Assembly: GCF_000422505.1 (NCBI RefSeq)
Contig: NZ_KE383865.1
Span: 220,726 to 284,725, forward strand
Direction of reading: 5' to 3'
Source of the DNA: Paenibacillus pinihumi DSM 23905 = JCM 16419
Lineage (GTDB): Bacteria; Bacillota; Bacilli; Paenibacillales; Paenibacillaceae
DNA: 64,000 nucleotides
The notes below the pieces were generated by a model, which saw only the letters and a list, made by a program, of their open reading frames with translations, had not been told where the DNA came from and made no database searches. Positions within the stretch are counted from its first letter, which is position 1, and every line of letters starts with the position of its first letter. The position numbers were made by a program, and so were the translations under genes. Positions 44,237-53,367 of the stretch are shown here, one piece after another.

Positions 44237-45409
44237 TTGAGTTTTGTTAGAGATTCCATCGTTAGACGTAGCGATGGGACACATGTTAATTTGGGAGATT
44301 TGATTAATGAGGATGGCACGATAAAGGTTAAGTTCGAAGGCGGGGGCGCTCCGGGTGAAGCGGTAGACGAAGAAGCCCGGGAAATGGCGCAATCTGCTAA
44401 GTTTAAGGATTACGCGCGAAAAGAAACGGTACCAAGAGGATTCGTTGATGAAGTCCCGGTTTTTGAAAAGCATCCAGGCAATCCTATTTTTAAACGCGAT
44501 GATGCTGCTTGGTTACTTAGTAACAAGTATGCTATGTACTGGCCGAGTGTTATTCACGCCAAAGCCATTTACCCGAACGCTTTAGATGAGTTTTATATGT
44601 ATTATTCAACTGACCATGCCGCGGACAAAGGGGGCATCGGACTAACAACGGCTCCGCATCCTCTTGGACCTTGGACGGATCGGGGACGAGTTTTTTATGA
44701 CGACGCAGAAGGCAGTGGACACACTGAGACTCCTTCGGTAGTTTTTAATGAGGTGACAGGCAAGTTTCATATGTACTACCACATTGACTACTATGCGGGT
44801 GGCGGTACGGTTTACCGTTCACAGGCTACGTGTCTCGCAACGTCCGATGACGGGCTTACATGGACGCGATATAGTGGCAATCCAATAATCACAACGAGCG
44901 AACCAGAGTTCACGGGAGATGGTCATTGCGGGTACGCTCGCGTGTATCGTCAAGGCAGAATGTGGGTGGCTCATCACTTGCTTGGTGGTGGAGGCACGTA
45001 CAAACTTGGGGTTTCTTATTCTGAGGACGGCATCAAATGGCAAATCGACCCACGTCCGATAGTCGGGTTCACAGACATCTTGGAGGATAAGGAAAAGACG
45101 AGGATTGAGTTCCATCACACCTTCCCGTTTTCGTTCAAATCAAAGCAGTGGATTGTGTGTACAATAAGCCCTTTTGAGACGGGCTTTAACTCTGCGAAAA
45201 AGAAAATGGTTGTTGCTAGATTTGAGCACGCCCGAAACATCCACTCCATCTATCCAGGGATCGACGAAGGAGATGCTGGCGAGTGGGATGCTGGCGCATT
45301 GAAGCAGCCCCAGGTGCTTGCATATCAAGGTAAACTGTATCTCTTTTACGCCGCCAATGGCCTTAATAATAAGGGTGCAATAGGCGTTGCAGTTGCGGAG
45401 GTGGTCTAA
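44237..45409 (+). CDS. Beta-propeller glycosidase-like phage protein
   Basis: A 390-aa protein. The first 60 residues (DSIVRRSDGTHVNLGDLIN, EDGTIKVKFEGGG) resemble the attachment end of phage tail proteins. The rest resembles a five-bladed propeller of the GH43/GH32/GH130-like superfamily: HPGNPIFKRDDAAWLLSNKY, ALDEFYMYYSTDHA, TETPSVVFNEVTGKFHMYYH and ATSDDGLTWTRYSGNPI. Catalytic acids cannot be fixed from sequence alone. TTG 44237 is spaced correctly from AGGAGG at 44223. A role in trimming host surface glycans, on the virion or after secretion, is inferred; there is no signal peptide. Confidence 0.72.
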   Translation: MSFVRDSIVRRSDGTHVNLGDLINEDGTIKVKFEGGGAPGEAVDEEAREMAQSAKFKDYARKETVPRGFVDEVPVFEKHPGNPIFKRDDAAWLLSNKYAMYWPSVIHAKAIYPNALDEFYMYYSTDHAADKGGIGLTTAPHPLGPWTDRGRVFYDDAEGSGHTETPSVVFNEVTGKFHMYYHIDYYAGGGTVYRSQATCLATSDDGLTWTRYSGNPIITTSEPEFTGDGHCGYARVYRQGRMWVAHHLLGGGGTYKLGVSYSEDGIKWQIDPRPIVGFTDILEDKEKTRIEFHHTFPFSFKSKQWIVCTISPFETGFNSAKKKMVVARFEHARNIHSIYPGIDEGDAGEWDAGALKQPQVLAYQGKLYLFYAANGLNNKGAIGVAVAEVV

Positions 45410-46092
45410 TGATTAGAGATGCATGGGGAGTAGAGGTACCTTTTGCAAAAACCTCTAAACGTGTTGAGGAGAATTTCCTGATAACTACAGCGCTGCCTAG
45501 CTGGTTGACTGTTACTGGAGTAGGGACACCAACGCACACCATATCGCCCATCGAATCCAGTTACGGATACCTTGAAGTTAAAACGAGTACCGCGGTAGAT
45601 GATACGGCGATCTTGAATATCTTTCCGAACGGCATTAACTTCTCGTCCTCGGTTAGGGAACTCCGATTAGAGCTTGAATCGTTCTTTTTTTCGAACGGTT
45701 CTCCTAACATCAATGTGTTTCTGGAGATGACGAACAGCTCAAAGAATAAAGGATTTTCGCTGTCCTCCACTCCGACCGAAGGTGAAGACACTAGAATTAA
45801 GACGTACAAATCATCAGGCCTGTCGGTTGATAGTGTGCTAAAACAACACCCGATTATTAACCTAGGGGAATGGAAGCGGCGCAAGAATTTAGAGTTGCGC
45901 TTGCGTTCGGATGGCACAGTGATTCTACTGGAATGTGGGAATGTTTTCTACGAGAGGAAGTTCAGTTCCTCTGAAATGGATTTATCATCTTCGTTCATAC
46001 TCAGGCCTCGTATCTCAATCCGTAACATAGCAGGGACCACTGCCCGACATTTCCGGTTGTCTAAAGTCGCGGTGACAGTGATCCATAATTAA
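45409..46092 (+). CDS. Beta-sandwich (lectin-like) phage protein
   Basis: A 227-aa protein coupled to the glycosidase gene by a one-base overlap (TAATG). It starts MIRDAWGVEVPFAKTSKRVE and is mostly beta-strand, with a pattern resembling concanavalin-like or carbohydrate-binding jelly rolls (GYLEVKTSTAVDDTAILNIF, GEWKRRKNLELRLRSDG). No signal peptide is present. Its coupling suggests that it assembles or acts with the glycosidase. Family not recognised. Confidence 0.55.
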   Translation: MIRDAWGVEVPFAKTSKRVEENFLITTALPSWLTVTGVGTPTHTISPIESSYGYLEVKTSTAVDDTAILNIFPNGINFSSSVRELRLELESFFFSNGSPNINVFLEMTNSSKNKGFSLSSTPTEGEDTRIKTYKSSGLSVDSVLKQHPIINLGEWKRRKNLELRLRSDGTVILLECGNVFYERKFSSSEMDLSSSFILRPRISIRNIAGTTARHFRLSKVAVTVIHN

Positions 46093-46114
46093 ATGCATCA
46101 TTTAGGAGGCATCT

Positions 46115-46300
46115 ATGCAAGACTTCCGATGTAGCACATGTAATAAGCTTCACGATGGTAAAGACGGGAATCAATGTCCCGCGTGTGATTGTTCAAATAC
46201 CGATGTATGTTGTTCTCAACCGAACATCCAAAAGTTTGGGCCGAATGAGATAGTGGTAGAAGAAATGAGCGTGTGCGTTGGATGCGGGAGAATACATTAG
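46115..46300 (+). CDS. Small zinc-ribbon protein
   Basis: A 61-aa protein with several cysteine pairs (CSTC, CPAC, CC and CVGC), enough for two zinc sites. ATG 46115 follows TTTAGGAGGCATCT. It leads directly into the HNH nuclease gene with no spacer, and is probably part of the same packaging-region operon. Function unknown. Confidence 0.6.
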   Translation: MQDFRCSTCNKLHDGKDGNQCPACDCSNTDVCCSQPNIQKFGPNEIVVEEMSVCVGCGRIH

Positions 46301-46660
46301 ATGGCTCTTAAACGAATGTGTTCCAAGCAAGGATGTAAAGAGTTGATTGACTACGGAGCAAAACGCTGTGAAGCACATGCCATAAAGGATCATCTCCGAT
46401 ATGACCAATACAGAGAGAGTGCAGCAAAGAGAGGGTATGACCATGTATGGAGAGCAGCTAGATCAAGATACCTCAAGAAGAATCCAGTATGTGTGAAGTG
46501 CATAGAGAAAGGCTTTGCAGTACAGTCGACAGTAGTAGACCATATAAAGCCCCATAAGGGGAATAAGAAGCTGTTCTGGGATAAGAGTAACTGGCAAGCA
46601 TTGTGCGCGTCATGCCATAGTACGAAGACTGTCAGAGAGGATGGAGGGTTTGGTCGATGA
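46301..46660 (+). CDS. HNH endonuclease
   Basis: A 119-aa nuclease with the HNH/betabetaalpha-Me motif VVDHIKPHKG followed by LFWDKSNWQALCASCHSTKT, and zinc-binding Cys pairs (CVKC and CASC). Small HNH proteins next to terminase genes are needed for specific cleavage of cos sites during packaging by HK97-like phages. The gene starts one base after the previous stop and overlaps the next by four. Confidence 0.9.
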   Translation: MALKRMCSKQGCKELIDYGAKRCEAHAIKDHLRYDQYRESAAKRGYDHVWRAARSRYLKKNPVCVKCIEKGFAVQSTVVDHIKPHKGNKKLFWDKSNWQALCASCHSTKTVREDGGFGR

Positions 46661-47160
46661 TCTCAGATATTCTGCGTAAAATTGAGTGGTCATCTGAATG
46701 GTGCGGTAACTACTACTGCCCAATATGTAAGAGAAACAAAGAAGATGGTCATACAGATGAGTGCGAACTAAAGAGATTTATTGTAGATGCAGACACTTCA
46801 GACAGCCCGGAAGGAACGGTCATTATGTGTCCTATTTGTACACGCGGAATAAACATAACTTCACAGGGGACAGCACACGACGATGTAAGGATAACTGGTC
46901 ACTGCACAAAGTGTAACGCCATAACTGACGTTGTCGTTTCTCCAGAGCGACTGAGGAAAGAACAGAAGATAGTCCGTCCGCCCCTCGGAGTCAAGCCTAA
47001 ATGGTTGCATGACGAGGAAAGGGCGAGAGAATTGAGAGATGCCATTAACATTAGGCTTCACTGTGATAGTGACATCCCTATTGAGTGGGTAGAAGAGTTG
47101 AACAGTATCTTTGTGCTGCTAAAGGATAGGAAGAAGAGAAGGTTGATAGGAAAGAATTGA
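46657..47160 (+). CDS. Zinc-ribbon protein of the packaging region, unknown function
   Basis: A 167-aa protein with three CxxC pairs (YYCPICKRN, MCPICTRG and HCTKCNA), suggesting two zinc ribbons, followed by a charged helical C-terminus. It overlaps the HNH gene (ATGA) and precedes the terminase region. Possibly a DNA-binding helper of the HNH nuclease or terminase, by position only. Confidence 0.55.
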   Translation: MISDILRKIEWSSEWCGNYYCPICKRNKEDGHTDECELKRFIVDADTSDSPEGTVIMCPICTRGINITSQGTAHDDVRITGHCTKCNAITDVVVSPERLRKEQKIVRPPLGVKPKWLHDEERARELRDAINIRLHCDSDIPIEWVEELNSIFVLLKDRKKRRLIGKN

Positions 47161-47326
47161 TTTTGTTAATAAATCTCAACGAAAATCCTTGACAAAACAT
47201 CACTTTATTCAACTAAAGGGGTAGGGGGGTAAAATTGCTATTTTTTGAACCCCCTTAGACCGCGCTCCCCGTTTTTTCACGCAAAATTTCGTTTTTTGAA
47301 ACTTTAGACAGATTGGAGGAGTAGCT
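47161..47326 (+). other. Candidate cos/packaging region before the terminase genes
   Basis: A 166-base non-coding stretch with G tracts (GGGGTAGGGGGGT) and C tracts (ACCCCCTT) that can pair around an AT-rich loop, plus a GC-rich patch (CCGCGCTCCCCG). Lying between HNH and small terminase genes, it is a reasonable place for cos. No cohesive end can be defined from sequence alone. Confidence 0.4.
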
Positions 47327-47923
47327 GTGGGTGGGAGAAATGCGAAACCAGTCGCTCTGCACATAGCAGAAGGCAATCCAAACAACCTGACAAAAGAACA
47401 AATAGCAACTCGAAAAGCTTCAGAAATTAAACTCGGAGTGACTGATTATAGCAAAATTCGTGCGCCAGCACTCGTCCAAAAAGATAAAGTTGCGCTAGCT
47501 CAATGGCGGAATTTGATTAAGGAATACAAGATGGCGGCTGAGCAGGGGGTTGAGTTGCTGACAACCTCTGATATTGGTTTGCTGGCGCTGTATTGCAAAA
47601 CATACAGCGAATATGAGCGGCTGCAGGCGGCATGTCAACGGATCGAATCTATTGCGGCAGATAGTGGTTCACTTGAAGACTACATGAGCGATAGCGAAGA
47701 GTTTGATTACAAGGCCAAGCAGCAGATGACCCAGCTTCTGAGCATCGACGGGGTTTTGAGAATCGAAACGGCGATCAATAAGAAGATGGATATGCTGATT
47801 AAGATGCAGGACCGGCTATTCCTCAATCCTTTGGCGAAAGTAAAGAACGTTCCTAAACCAAGTAAGAAGGATGACAAGCCGAAAGGCAAGTTCGCCAAAT
47901 TTGCAGGTGGACGCGGTGGTTGA
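47327..47923 (+). CDS. Terminase small subunit (P27 family)
   Basis: A 198-aa protein of the phage terminase small subunit family, which recognises the packaging site on phage DNA. The start MGGRNAKPVALHIAEGNPNN is diagnostic of the P27-type subunits, and the rest is helical with a basic Lys-rich end. GTG 47327 follows GGAGGAGTAGC. The large subunit follows with a small overlap. Confidence 0.87.
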   Translation: MGGRNAKPVALHIAEGNPNNLTKEQIATRKASEIKLGVTDYSKIRAPALVQKDKVALAQWRNLIKEYKMAAEQGVELLTTSDIGLLALYCKTYSEYERLQAACQRIESIAADSGSLEDYMSDSEEFDYKAKQQMTQLLSIDGVLRIETAINKKMDMLIKMQDRLFLNPLAKVKNVPKPSKKDDKPKGKFAKFAGGRGG

Positions 47924-49706
47924 TTATCCGCTTAATGCGCTTGCGCACGATGATCGAACAACACGTTATGCCCTGGATGTGGTTGAGGGGCGTTTGGATA
48001 GAAAGGTCGGGAAAACGGAACGTCTTTGCTGTGAGCGCCATCTGAGGGATTTGGAGCGACAAGGTACACCTGAGTTCCCATACGTATGGAATCCTGAACT
48101 CGCTCACGTCATGATTGACTTCGCGGAGACATTGACGCTCGCAGAAGGGAGTTCGCCACAGCCATTGGAGTTGTGGGGCTTCCAAGATTTCATTTTAGGC
48201 TCATGGCATGGTTGGCGAGACTTAGAGGGGTACAGACGTTTCAAGACGTCATACATCCAAATAGGACGGCAGAATGGTAAGTCCTTGATAAATTCCGTGC
48301 CTTCCATGTATTACGGTAATTTTGACGGGTACATGTATCCCCAGATTTATGCTGCTGCGACAAAGTCAGAGCAGGCTTGGATTGTGGCAAAAGAATGCAT
48401 GAAGTTCATTAATGCGGACCCCGAACTCGGTGGGACTGAGTTTGAACCTGGAATGTTCGAGGTGCGGGAGTACAATAAACGAATCCTTTGTAACATCACG
48501 CGTGGCGAAATCGTCGCGTTAGGGAGAGACACTAAAACAATCGATGGATTCCGTCCATACTACGCCAGTGTGGATGAATACCACTTACACCCGACAGATC
48601 AGATGTACAGACTTTTGCTAGATGGATGCAGGAACTTGCATGAGTATTTAATCAGTGTAATTACCACAGCTGGTTTCGACCTCAACGCACCATGCTATGA
48701 GGAGTATGAGTACAGCAAGGCAATTATTGAATGCGTTGAGGATATGGAGTCGCGGTTTGTGTACATTGCTGAACCTGATGCAGATATTATGAAGGCAAAG
48801 GATGGGGCTTTCTCATCTGAAGCGCAGCAAATGGCTAATCCTCTTTGGACGCCTCAAAAGGCCAAGAACCTGGCTGATGCAGCTGTTGAGGCCAAGAAAA
48901 AAGGCGGGCATACACTTCGTAACTACTTCACCAAGGGGCTGAACTGGTGGGTTCAATTCGCAGACAACCAGTATATGAACATGGACCACTGGAAGCAGTG
49001 TGCGTCAGATACAAAGATTGAGGATATGACCGGGAGAGACTGCTACCTTATGCTTGACCTTTCAAGTGGTGGCGACCTCACATCCGGGAATCTGGAATTC
49101 CCATTGGATGACATAGGCGAGAATCGCAAGTATTATCTGCACTCCCATAGTTTTATACCGGCTGCGCGTGTAGCTGAACATATAAAGAGTGATCTTGCCC
49201 CATATGACATGTGGATTGGGGACGGATTACTGACGGTCACAGAGACGCTTGGAGGCGTTAAAACAGACTACAAGTACATTCTGAGCTACTATCGCAAACT
49301 TCTAAAAGAAAACGATCTAAAACTCAAAGGCATCGGTTATGACCCGCATAACGCAGATGCTTTTTTGCATGATCTTTCAGAACTGGCAGATGAGTATGGT
49401 TGTGAAGTAATTGAGGTCGTGCAGTCAGCACGAAGTCTGAACGACGCTACAGTCGATTTCCAGCTCGAGGCCGAGGCAGGAAACCTTATCTATGACCGGA
49501 GCAACAAGCTCCTTACATGGTCGATGAGGAACGCTAAAACGGTCAGCAACAGCTTCAGAGAGATAAAGATTGATAAGGACCCAAAAGCAAAGACGAAGCG
49601 TATAGACCCCGTTGACGCAGCTATAGGGGCGCACAAGATTACTTTGGCTCTGGCTGGTCAGGCGAAGAAGTCAGTCTACGAAGAAAGGGGGATGCGACGG
49701 CTATGA
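47916..49706 (+). CDS. terL: Terminase large subunit
   Basis: A 596-aa packaging ATPase-nuclease. The Walker A region is IQIGRQNGKSLIN and the Walker B is YASVDEYHLHP; the C-terminal nuclease part holds MLDLSSGGDLTS and later GIGYDPHNADAFL, where the RNase H-like Asp ligands lie. It belongs to the HK97-like group, which usually cuts at cos. The start is uncertain: GTG 47916, GTG 47907 and TTG 47901 are all possible, and I prefer 47916, spaced from AGGTGG. Confidence 0.93.
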   Translation: MVDYPLNALAHDDRTTRYALDVVEGRLDRKVGKTERLCCERHLRDLERQGTPEFPYVWNPELAHVMIDFAETLTLAEGSSPQPLELWGFQDFILGSWHGWRDLEGYRRFKTSYIQIGRQNGKSLINSVPSMYYGNFDGYMYPQIYAAATKSEQAWIVAKECMKFINADPELGGTEFEPGMFEVREYNKRILCNITRGEIVALGRDTKTIDGFRPYYASVDEYHLHPTDQMYRLLLDGCRNLHEYLISVITTAGFDLNAPCYEEYEYSKAIIECVEDMESRFVYIAEPDADIMKAKDGAFSSEAQQMANPLWTPQKAKNLADAAVEAKKKGGHTLRNYFTKGLNWWVQFADNQYMNMDHWKQCASDTKIEDMTGRDCYLMLDLSSGGDLTSGNLEFPLDDIGENRKYYLHSHSFIPAARVAEHIKSDLAPYDMWIGDGLLTVTETLGGVKTDYKYILSYYRKLLKENDLKLKGIGYDPHNADAFLHDLSELADEYGCEVIEVVQSARSLNDATVDFQLEAEAGNLIYDRSNKLLTWSMRNAKTVSNSFREIKIDKDPKAKTKRIDPVDAAIGAHKITLALAGQAKKSVYEERGMRRL

Positions 49707-49891
49707 GCAAAGACAAAAAGCGGGTTGATGCTGTGACTACGGTTAAAGAGTGGTGTTTGGTTCTCGGCTTCGTAATGTGGGGATGCGGGACATGGCTGAT
49801 TTGGCCGCCTATTGCACTTCTTACTTGCGGTGGTTTACTTATGGCGATTGGACTGCCCAAGCCTTCGAAGCCTACGAAAGGGGGTGATTGA
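49703..49891 (+). CDS. Small membrane protein between terminase and portal
   Basis: A 62-aa protein with a hydrophobic middle (residues 17-50, WCLVLGFVMWGCGTWLIWP and following) that could cross the membrane twice. It overlaps the terminase gene (ATGA) and the portal start. Similar tiny genes occur at this place in many siphoviruses without a known role. Confidence 0.6.
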   Translation: MSKDKKRVDAVTTVKEWCLVLGFVMWGCGTWLIWPPIALLTCGGLLMAIGLPKPSKPTKGGD

Positions 49892-51138
49892 AGCGAATGG
49901 GCATCATTAGCAAACTGGTCGGAGGATTCAACAACTCGGCCGAATATTCCACGGACGACTTCGACGAGCAGGTCAAACGAAGGATTGAGCAGCAGGTTCA
50001 TTCTGGAGTGGATGTGAACGAAGAATCAGCAATGCGTTTCATCACAATCTATAGCTGTGTTCGGGTCCTAGCCGAGACGATTGGAGCACTCCCGTTAGTG
50101 GTTTACAAGGAACGGAGAAGCGGGAAAGGGGCTGACAAGGCCTATGATCATCCTCTTTATGATCTCCTTTATAACCAGCCTAATGACGAGATGACAACCG
50201 TCACTTGGAGAGAACAGCAAATCGGGAACCAGGCCGTTGCTGGTAATGGGTATTCTGTTGTCACCAAGAATGGGCGGGGAGCACCAGTTGACCTTTACCC
50301 ATTGCCGTGGCATCAAGTTCAACCTTTCCGGGATACGGATGGTGAAATCAAATATCGGATTATGGATCGCGGGAAGCAAGAGGTGTTTCCCAAAAGTCAT
50401 GTGTTTCACACGATGGGAATTTCGCCTGACGGGCTTATTGGATACTCGCCCATCAGAATGGCTGCTGAAAGTATTGGTGTCGGCATGGCCGCTACTGAAT
50501 TCGGGGCCAGATTTTACGGGCAGGGAATGAACGTTGGAAGTGTGTTTGAGTATCCGAACGCAATGTCAGACAAAGCGTACAGTCGAGTTAAAGAAGATTT
50601 GGATTTACGTGGAGTCGGATTGGCGAACAGTTGGAAGCCGCTTATCTTGGAAGAAGGAGCGAAGTTCAGTCGGATTCCAATGCCTTTGAACGATGCGCAG
50701 TTTATAGAGACAAGAAAGTTTTCCCGGGACGAAATCTGCGGGTTATTTCGCGTTCCGCCTCACATGATTGCGAACATGGAACGTAGTACATTTTCGAACA
50801 TCGAGCATCAAGGTATTGAATTCGTGAAGTACACACTTCTTCCTTACTTGGTAGGCTGGGAAAAAACGATCAGTTGGAAGCTTCTCACCCCTGCTGAACG
50901 GCGCGCCGGGTACTATGCAAAGTTTAACGTCGAAGGATTGTTGAGGGGCGATTATAAGAGCCGTCAAGAAGGACTTGCAATCCAACGTCAAAACGGCATC
51001 ATAAACGCTAATAAATGGCGTGAGATAGAGGAAATGAACCCTATCGAAGGCGAGGAAGGAACGGCGTACATGGTCAACGGCAACATGATTCCGACTTCAA
51101 GAGCAATTAATTCAGGCGGGGGAGGTGAGAACGAATAA
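49888..51138 (+). CDS. Portal protein (HK97 family)
   Basis: A 416-aa portal that forms the 12-fold DNA channel at the capsid vertex. Family blocks include IYSCVRVLAETIGALPLVVY, DHPLYDLLYNQPND, GNGYSVVTKNGRG and FRVPPHMIANMERSTFSNIE. The start is TTG 49888, or ATG 49897 nine bases later. It is coupled to the protease gene by an overlapping stop and start. Confidence 0.93.
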   Translation: MKRMGIISKLVGGFNNSAEYSTDDFDEQVKRRIEQQVHSGVDVNEESAMRFITIYSCVRVLAETIGALPLVVYKERRSGKGADKAYDHPLYDLLYNQPNDEMTTVTWREQQIGNQAVAGNGYSVVTKNGRGAPVDLYPLPWHQVQPFRDTDGEIKYRIMDRGKQEVFPKSHVFHTMGISPDGLIGYSPIRMAAESIGVGMAATEFGARFYGQGMNVGSVFEYPNAMSDKAYSRVKEDLDLRGVGLANSWKPLILEEGAKFSRIPMPLNDAQFIETRKFSRDEICGLFRVPPHMIANMERSTFSNIEHQGIEFVKYTLLPYLVGWEKTISWKLLTPAERRAGYYAKFNVEGLLRGDYKSRQEGLAIQRQNGIINANKWREIEEMNPIEGEEGTAYMVNGNMIPTSRAINSGGGGENE

Positions 51139-51938
51139 TGAGGTTTTGGAACTTTTCCAATTCGACTAATGAAGAGGTTGAATTGCGTATCAATGGTGAA
51201 ATTATGAGCGATGATGATGGCTGGTTTTACGAATGGTTCGGCATCCCGGTTGCAAAGCCAAGTAAATTCCGCAAGGAGCTGTCGCAGCACAAAGATAAGG
51301 CTATTACTGTATGGATTGACAGTTGGGGCGGAGACGTTTTTGCGGGTGTTGGTATTTATAATGCTCTTAAGTCTCATAAAGGTAAGGTCACCGTCAGGAT
51401 TGACGGGAAAGCCGTCTCTGCCGGCTCCCTGATAGCGATGGCGGGCGATGAAATCATTATGTCCCCGGGTAGTATCATGATGATTCACAACCCATGGTCA
51501 AGCGCTGTGGGAGAGTCGAAAGATATGCGTAAAGCCGCAGATGTTCTTGATGAGGTGAAAGAGGCAATATTGAACATTTACCAAACAAAAGTATCCGGTA
51601 AAAGCAGGGAAGAAATTTCGAATTTGATGGATAACGAGGAATGGATGTCCGCTCGTAAAGCCGTGAACGAAGGTTTTGCTGATAGTATGATGGATTTGGT
51701 AGATGATGAATCTCAAATCAATAATTCCTATTCTGTCAGCAGGATTGCAATCATGAACAGCGCAAACAGCGTAATGCAGCGGTTTTTGGAACAATTCCGG
51801 AAGTCACTTCAGAACGAGGAGCCTGCTGCTGAACCACCTGAAAACAATAAGAATTCAGAACAAGAGCGAGCCAAACAGGAATCGCTTTTTTTGTTGTCCA
51901 AAAAATTAAACCTTCGAGGGAGAGTGTTGTTTAAATGA
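51138..51938 (+). CDS. ClpP-like head maturation protease
   Basis: A 266-aa prohead protease of the ClpP/S14 type. The nucleophile Ser is in KAVSAGSLIAMAGDE, the His in MIHNPWSSAVG, and an acidic residue is supplied further on. The N-terminal IDSWGGDVFAGVGIYNAL is the conserved oxyanion region. It processes scaffold and capsid N-termini during head maturation. The C-terminal 50 residues are charged and may serve as scaffold. Confidence 0.93.
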   Translation: MRFWNFSNSTNEEVELRINGEIMSDDDGWFYEWFGIPVAKPSKFRKELSQHKDKAITVWIDSWGGDVFAGVGIYNALKSHKGKVTVRIDGKAVSAGSLIAMAGDEIIMSPGSIMMIHNPWSSAVGESKDMRKAADVLDEVKEAILNIYQTKVSGKSREEISNLMDNEEWMSARKAVNEGFADSMMDLVDDESQINNSYSVSRIAIMNSANSVMQRFLEQFRKSLQNEEPAAEPPENNKNSEQERAKQESLFLLSKKLNLRGRVLFK

Positions 51939-53365
51939 AATCTAAGTACCTGTTAAAACTCAATTTGCAAACATTTGCTGCTGGAACGAAAACTTTGGAA
52001 GAACTGCAGCAGGAACGTGCGGCAATTCACGATAAACAAGAGGCTTTGGTTGTCAAAGCTCAAACAGAAAATCGCGGGTTCAACTCGGAAGAAGAAACTG
52101 AGTACAACAACCTTGAGGAGCAATTCCTTAATTTGAACGCTGAAATTGAAAAGATGGAGCAACAAGCGACCATTATCAATAAAACGGCTGATCGTTCTGC
52201 GGCTCTTAACTCTACTGCAAAACCATTCCGGCCATCTGCTGTTGCAGGTGCTCCTGTCCAGCCCAAGCAATTAGACAACGGTGGGTTCAAAAATCTTGGG
52301 GAAATGGTTCATGCGGTACGTTTTGGAGATGCAAAAGGACGTCTTAACAACTTGCCAGTGGGTCAAGGTGAAGGCGGCGGGTTTGGTGTGCCGGAAGCGT
52401 TCCACGGTCAGCTATTCCCGAATCGTATCGCTAATGAATGGGAGATGGGTACCGGAGAGAACGGCGGCTATGCACTGCCTCCAACTCAATTCCGTCCAGA
52501 CATTCTGAAACTTAACCCCGAGTCAGCAATTGTTCGATCACGTGCGACTGTAATTCCGGCTGGATCGCCGCCAGATGGCAAAGTTACTATGCCTGCACTG
52601 GTTCAGGGTTCAAAAGGTGTTTATGGTGGTGTAGAGGTAGCGTGGATCGGGGAAGGTGAACTGAAACCTGAGACAGACGCAAACCTTCGTGAAGTCTCAT
52701 TGGAACCACATGAGGTCGCAGCAACAATGACTATCACAGACAAGTTGTTGCGTAACTGGCAGGCTGCTAACACCTTTATCAGTTCGCTGTTGCAAGGTGC
52801 AATGAATGCAGCAGAAGACATTGCATTTTTGACTGGTAATGGCGTAGGTAAACCTTCAGGCGTCAGCAGTGCTGCAGGGGCGATTGTGGTTAATCGGGAA
52901 GCAGCCAATCAGATCACTTTCCTGGACACACTGCAAATGCGCTCCAAACTTCTGCCGGAAAGCCTAGGGGGTGCTGTTTGGGTTGCCAATCTTTCGGTAC
53001 TGCCTCAAATTGCAACGCTGCAGGACCCGGCTGGTAACTATATCTTCATTCAAGGGGATGCGACAAAGGGAATTCCCACAACTCTGTGTGGCATTCCGAT
53101 CACCTTCACAGGCAAAACACCTATTCTCGGCAAAAAAGGGGATCTGATGCTACTTGATTTGTCTCATTACCTGATCAAAGATGGTTCTGGTCCATACATT
53201 GCAGCATCCGAGCACGTCCTGTTCCGGCAGAACAAGACAGTCATCAAAGTGTTCTGGAACGTTGACGGGAAACCATGGGTTATCGAGCCTCTTACATTAG
53301 AGGATGGTGATACAAAGGTAACCCCATATGTGATTCTGGGCATTCCTGCTGTTGGTGGTGGCTAA
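51935..53365 (+). CDS. Major capsid protein (HK97 fold)
   Basis: A 476-aa precursor. Residues 15-90 form the delta/scaffold coiled coil (LQQERAAIHDKQEALVVKAQ and following), a linker with PFRPSAVAGAPVQ likely holds the protease site, and the rest is the HK97-fold shell domain with SAIVRSRATVIPAG, VAWIGEGELKPETD and FLTGNGVGKPSGV. The start overlaps the protease stop. Confidence 0.93.
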   Translation: MKSKYLLKLNLQTFAAGTKTLEELQQERAAIHDKQEALVVKAQTENRGFNSEEETEYNNLEEQFLNLNAEIEKMEQQATIINKTADRSAALNSTAKPFRPSAVAGAPVQPKQLDNGGFKNLGEMVHAVRFGDAKGRLNNLPVGQGEGGGFGVPEAFHGQLFPNRIANEWEMGTGENGGYALPPTQFRPDILKLNPESAIVRSRATVIPAGSPPDGKVTMPALVQGSKGVYGGVEVAWIGEGELKPETDANLREVSLEPHEVAATMTITDKLLRNWQAANTFISSLLQGAMNAAEDIAFLTGNGVGKPSGVSSAAGAIVVNREAANQITFLDTLQMRSKLLPESLGGAVWVANLSVLPQIATLQDPAGNYIFIQGDATKGIPTTLCGIPITFTGKTPILGKKGDLMLLDLSHYLIKDGSGPYIAASEHVLFRQNKTVIKVFWNVDGKPWVIEPLTLEDGDTKVTPYVILGIPAVGGG

Positions 53366-53367
53366 TC

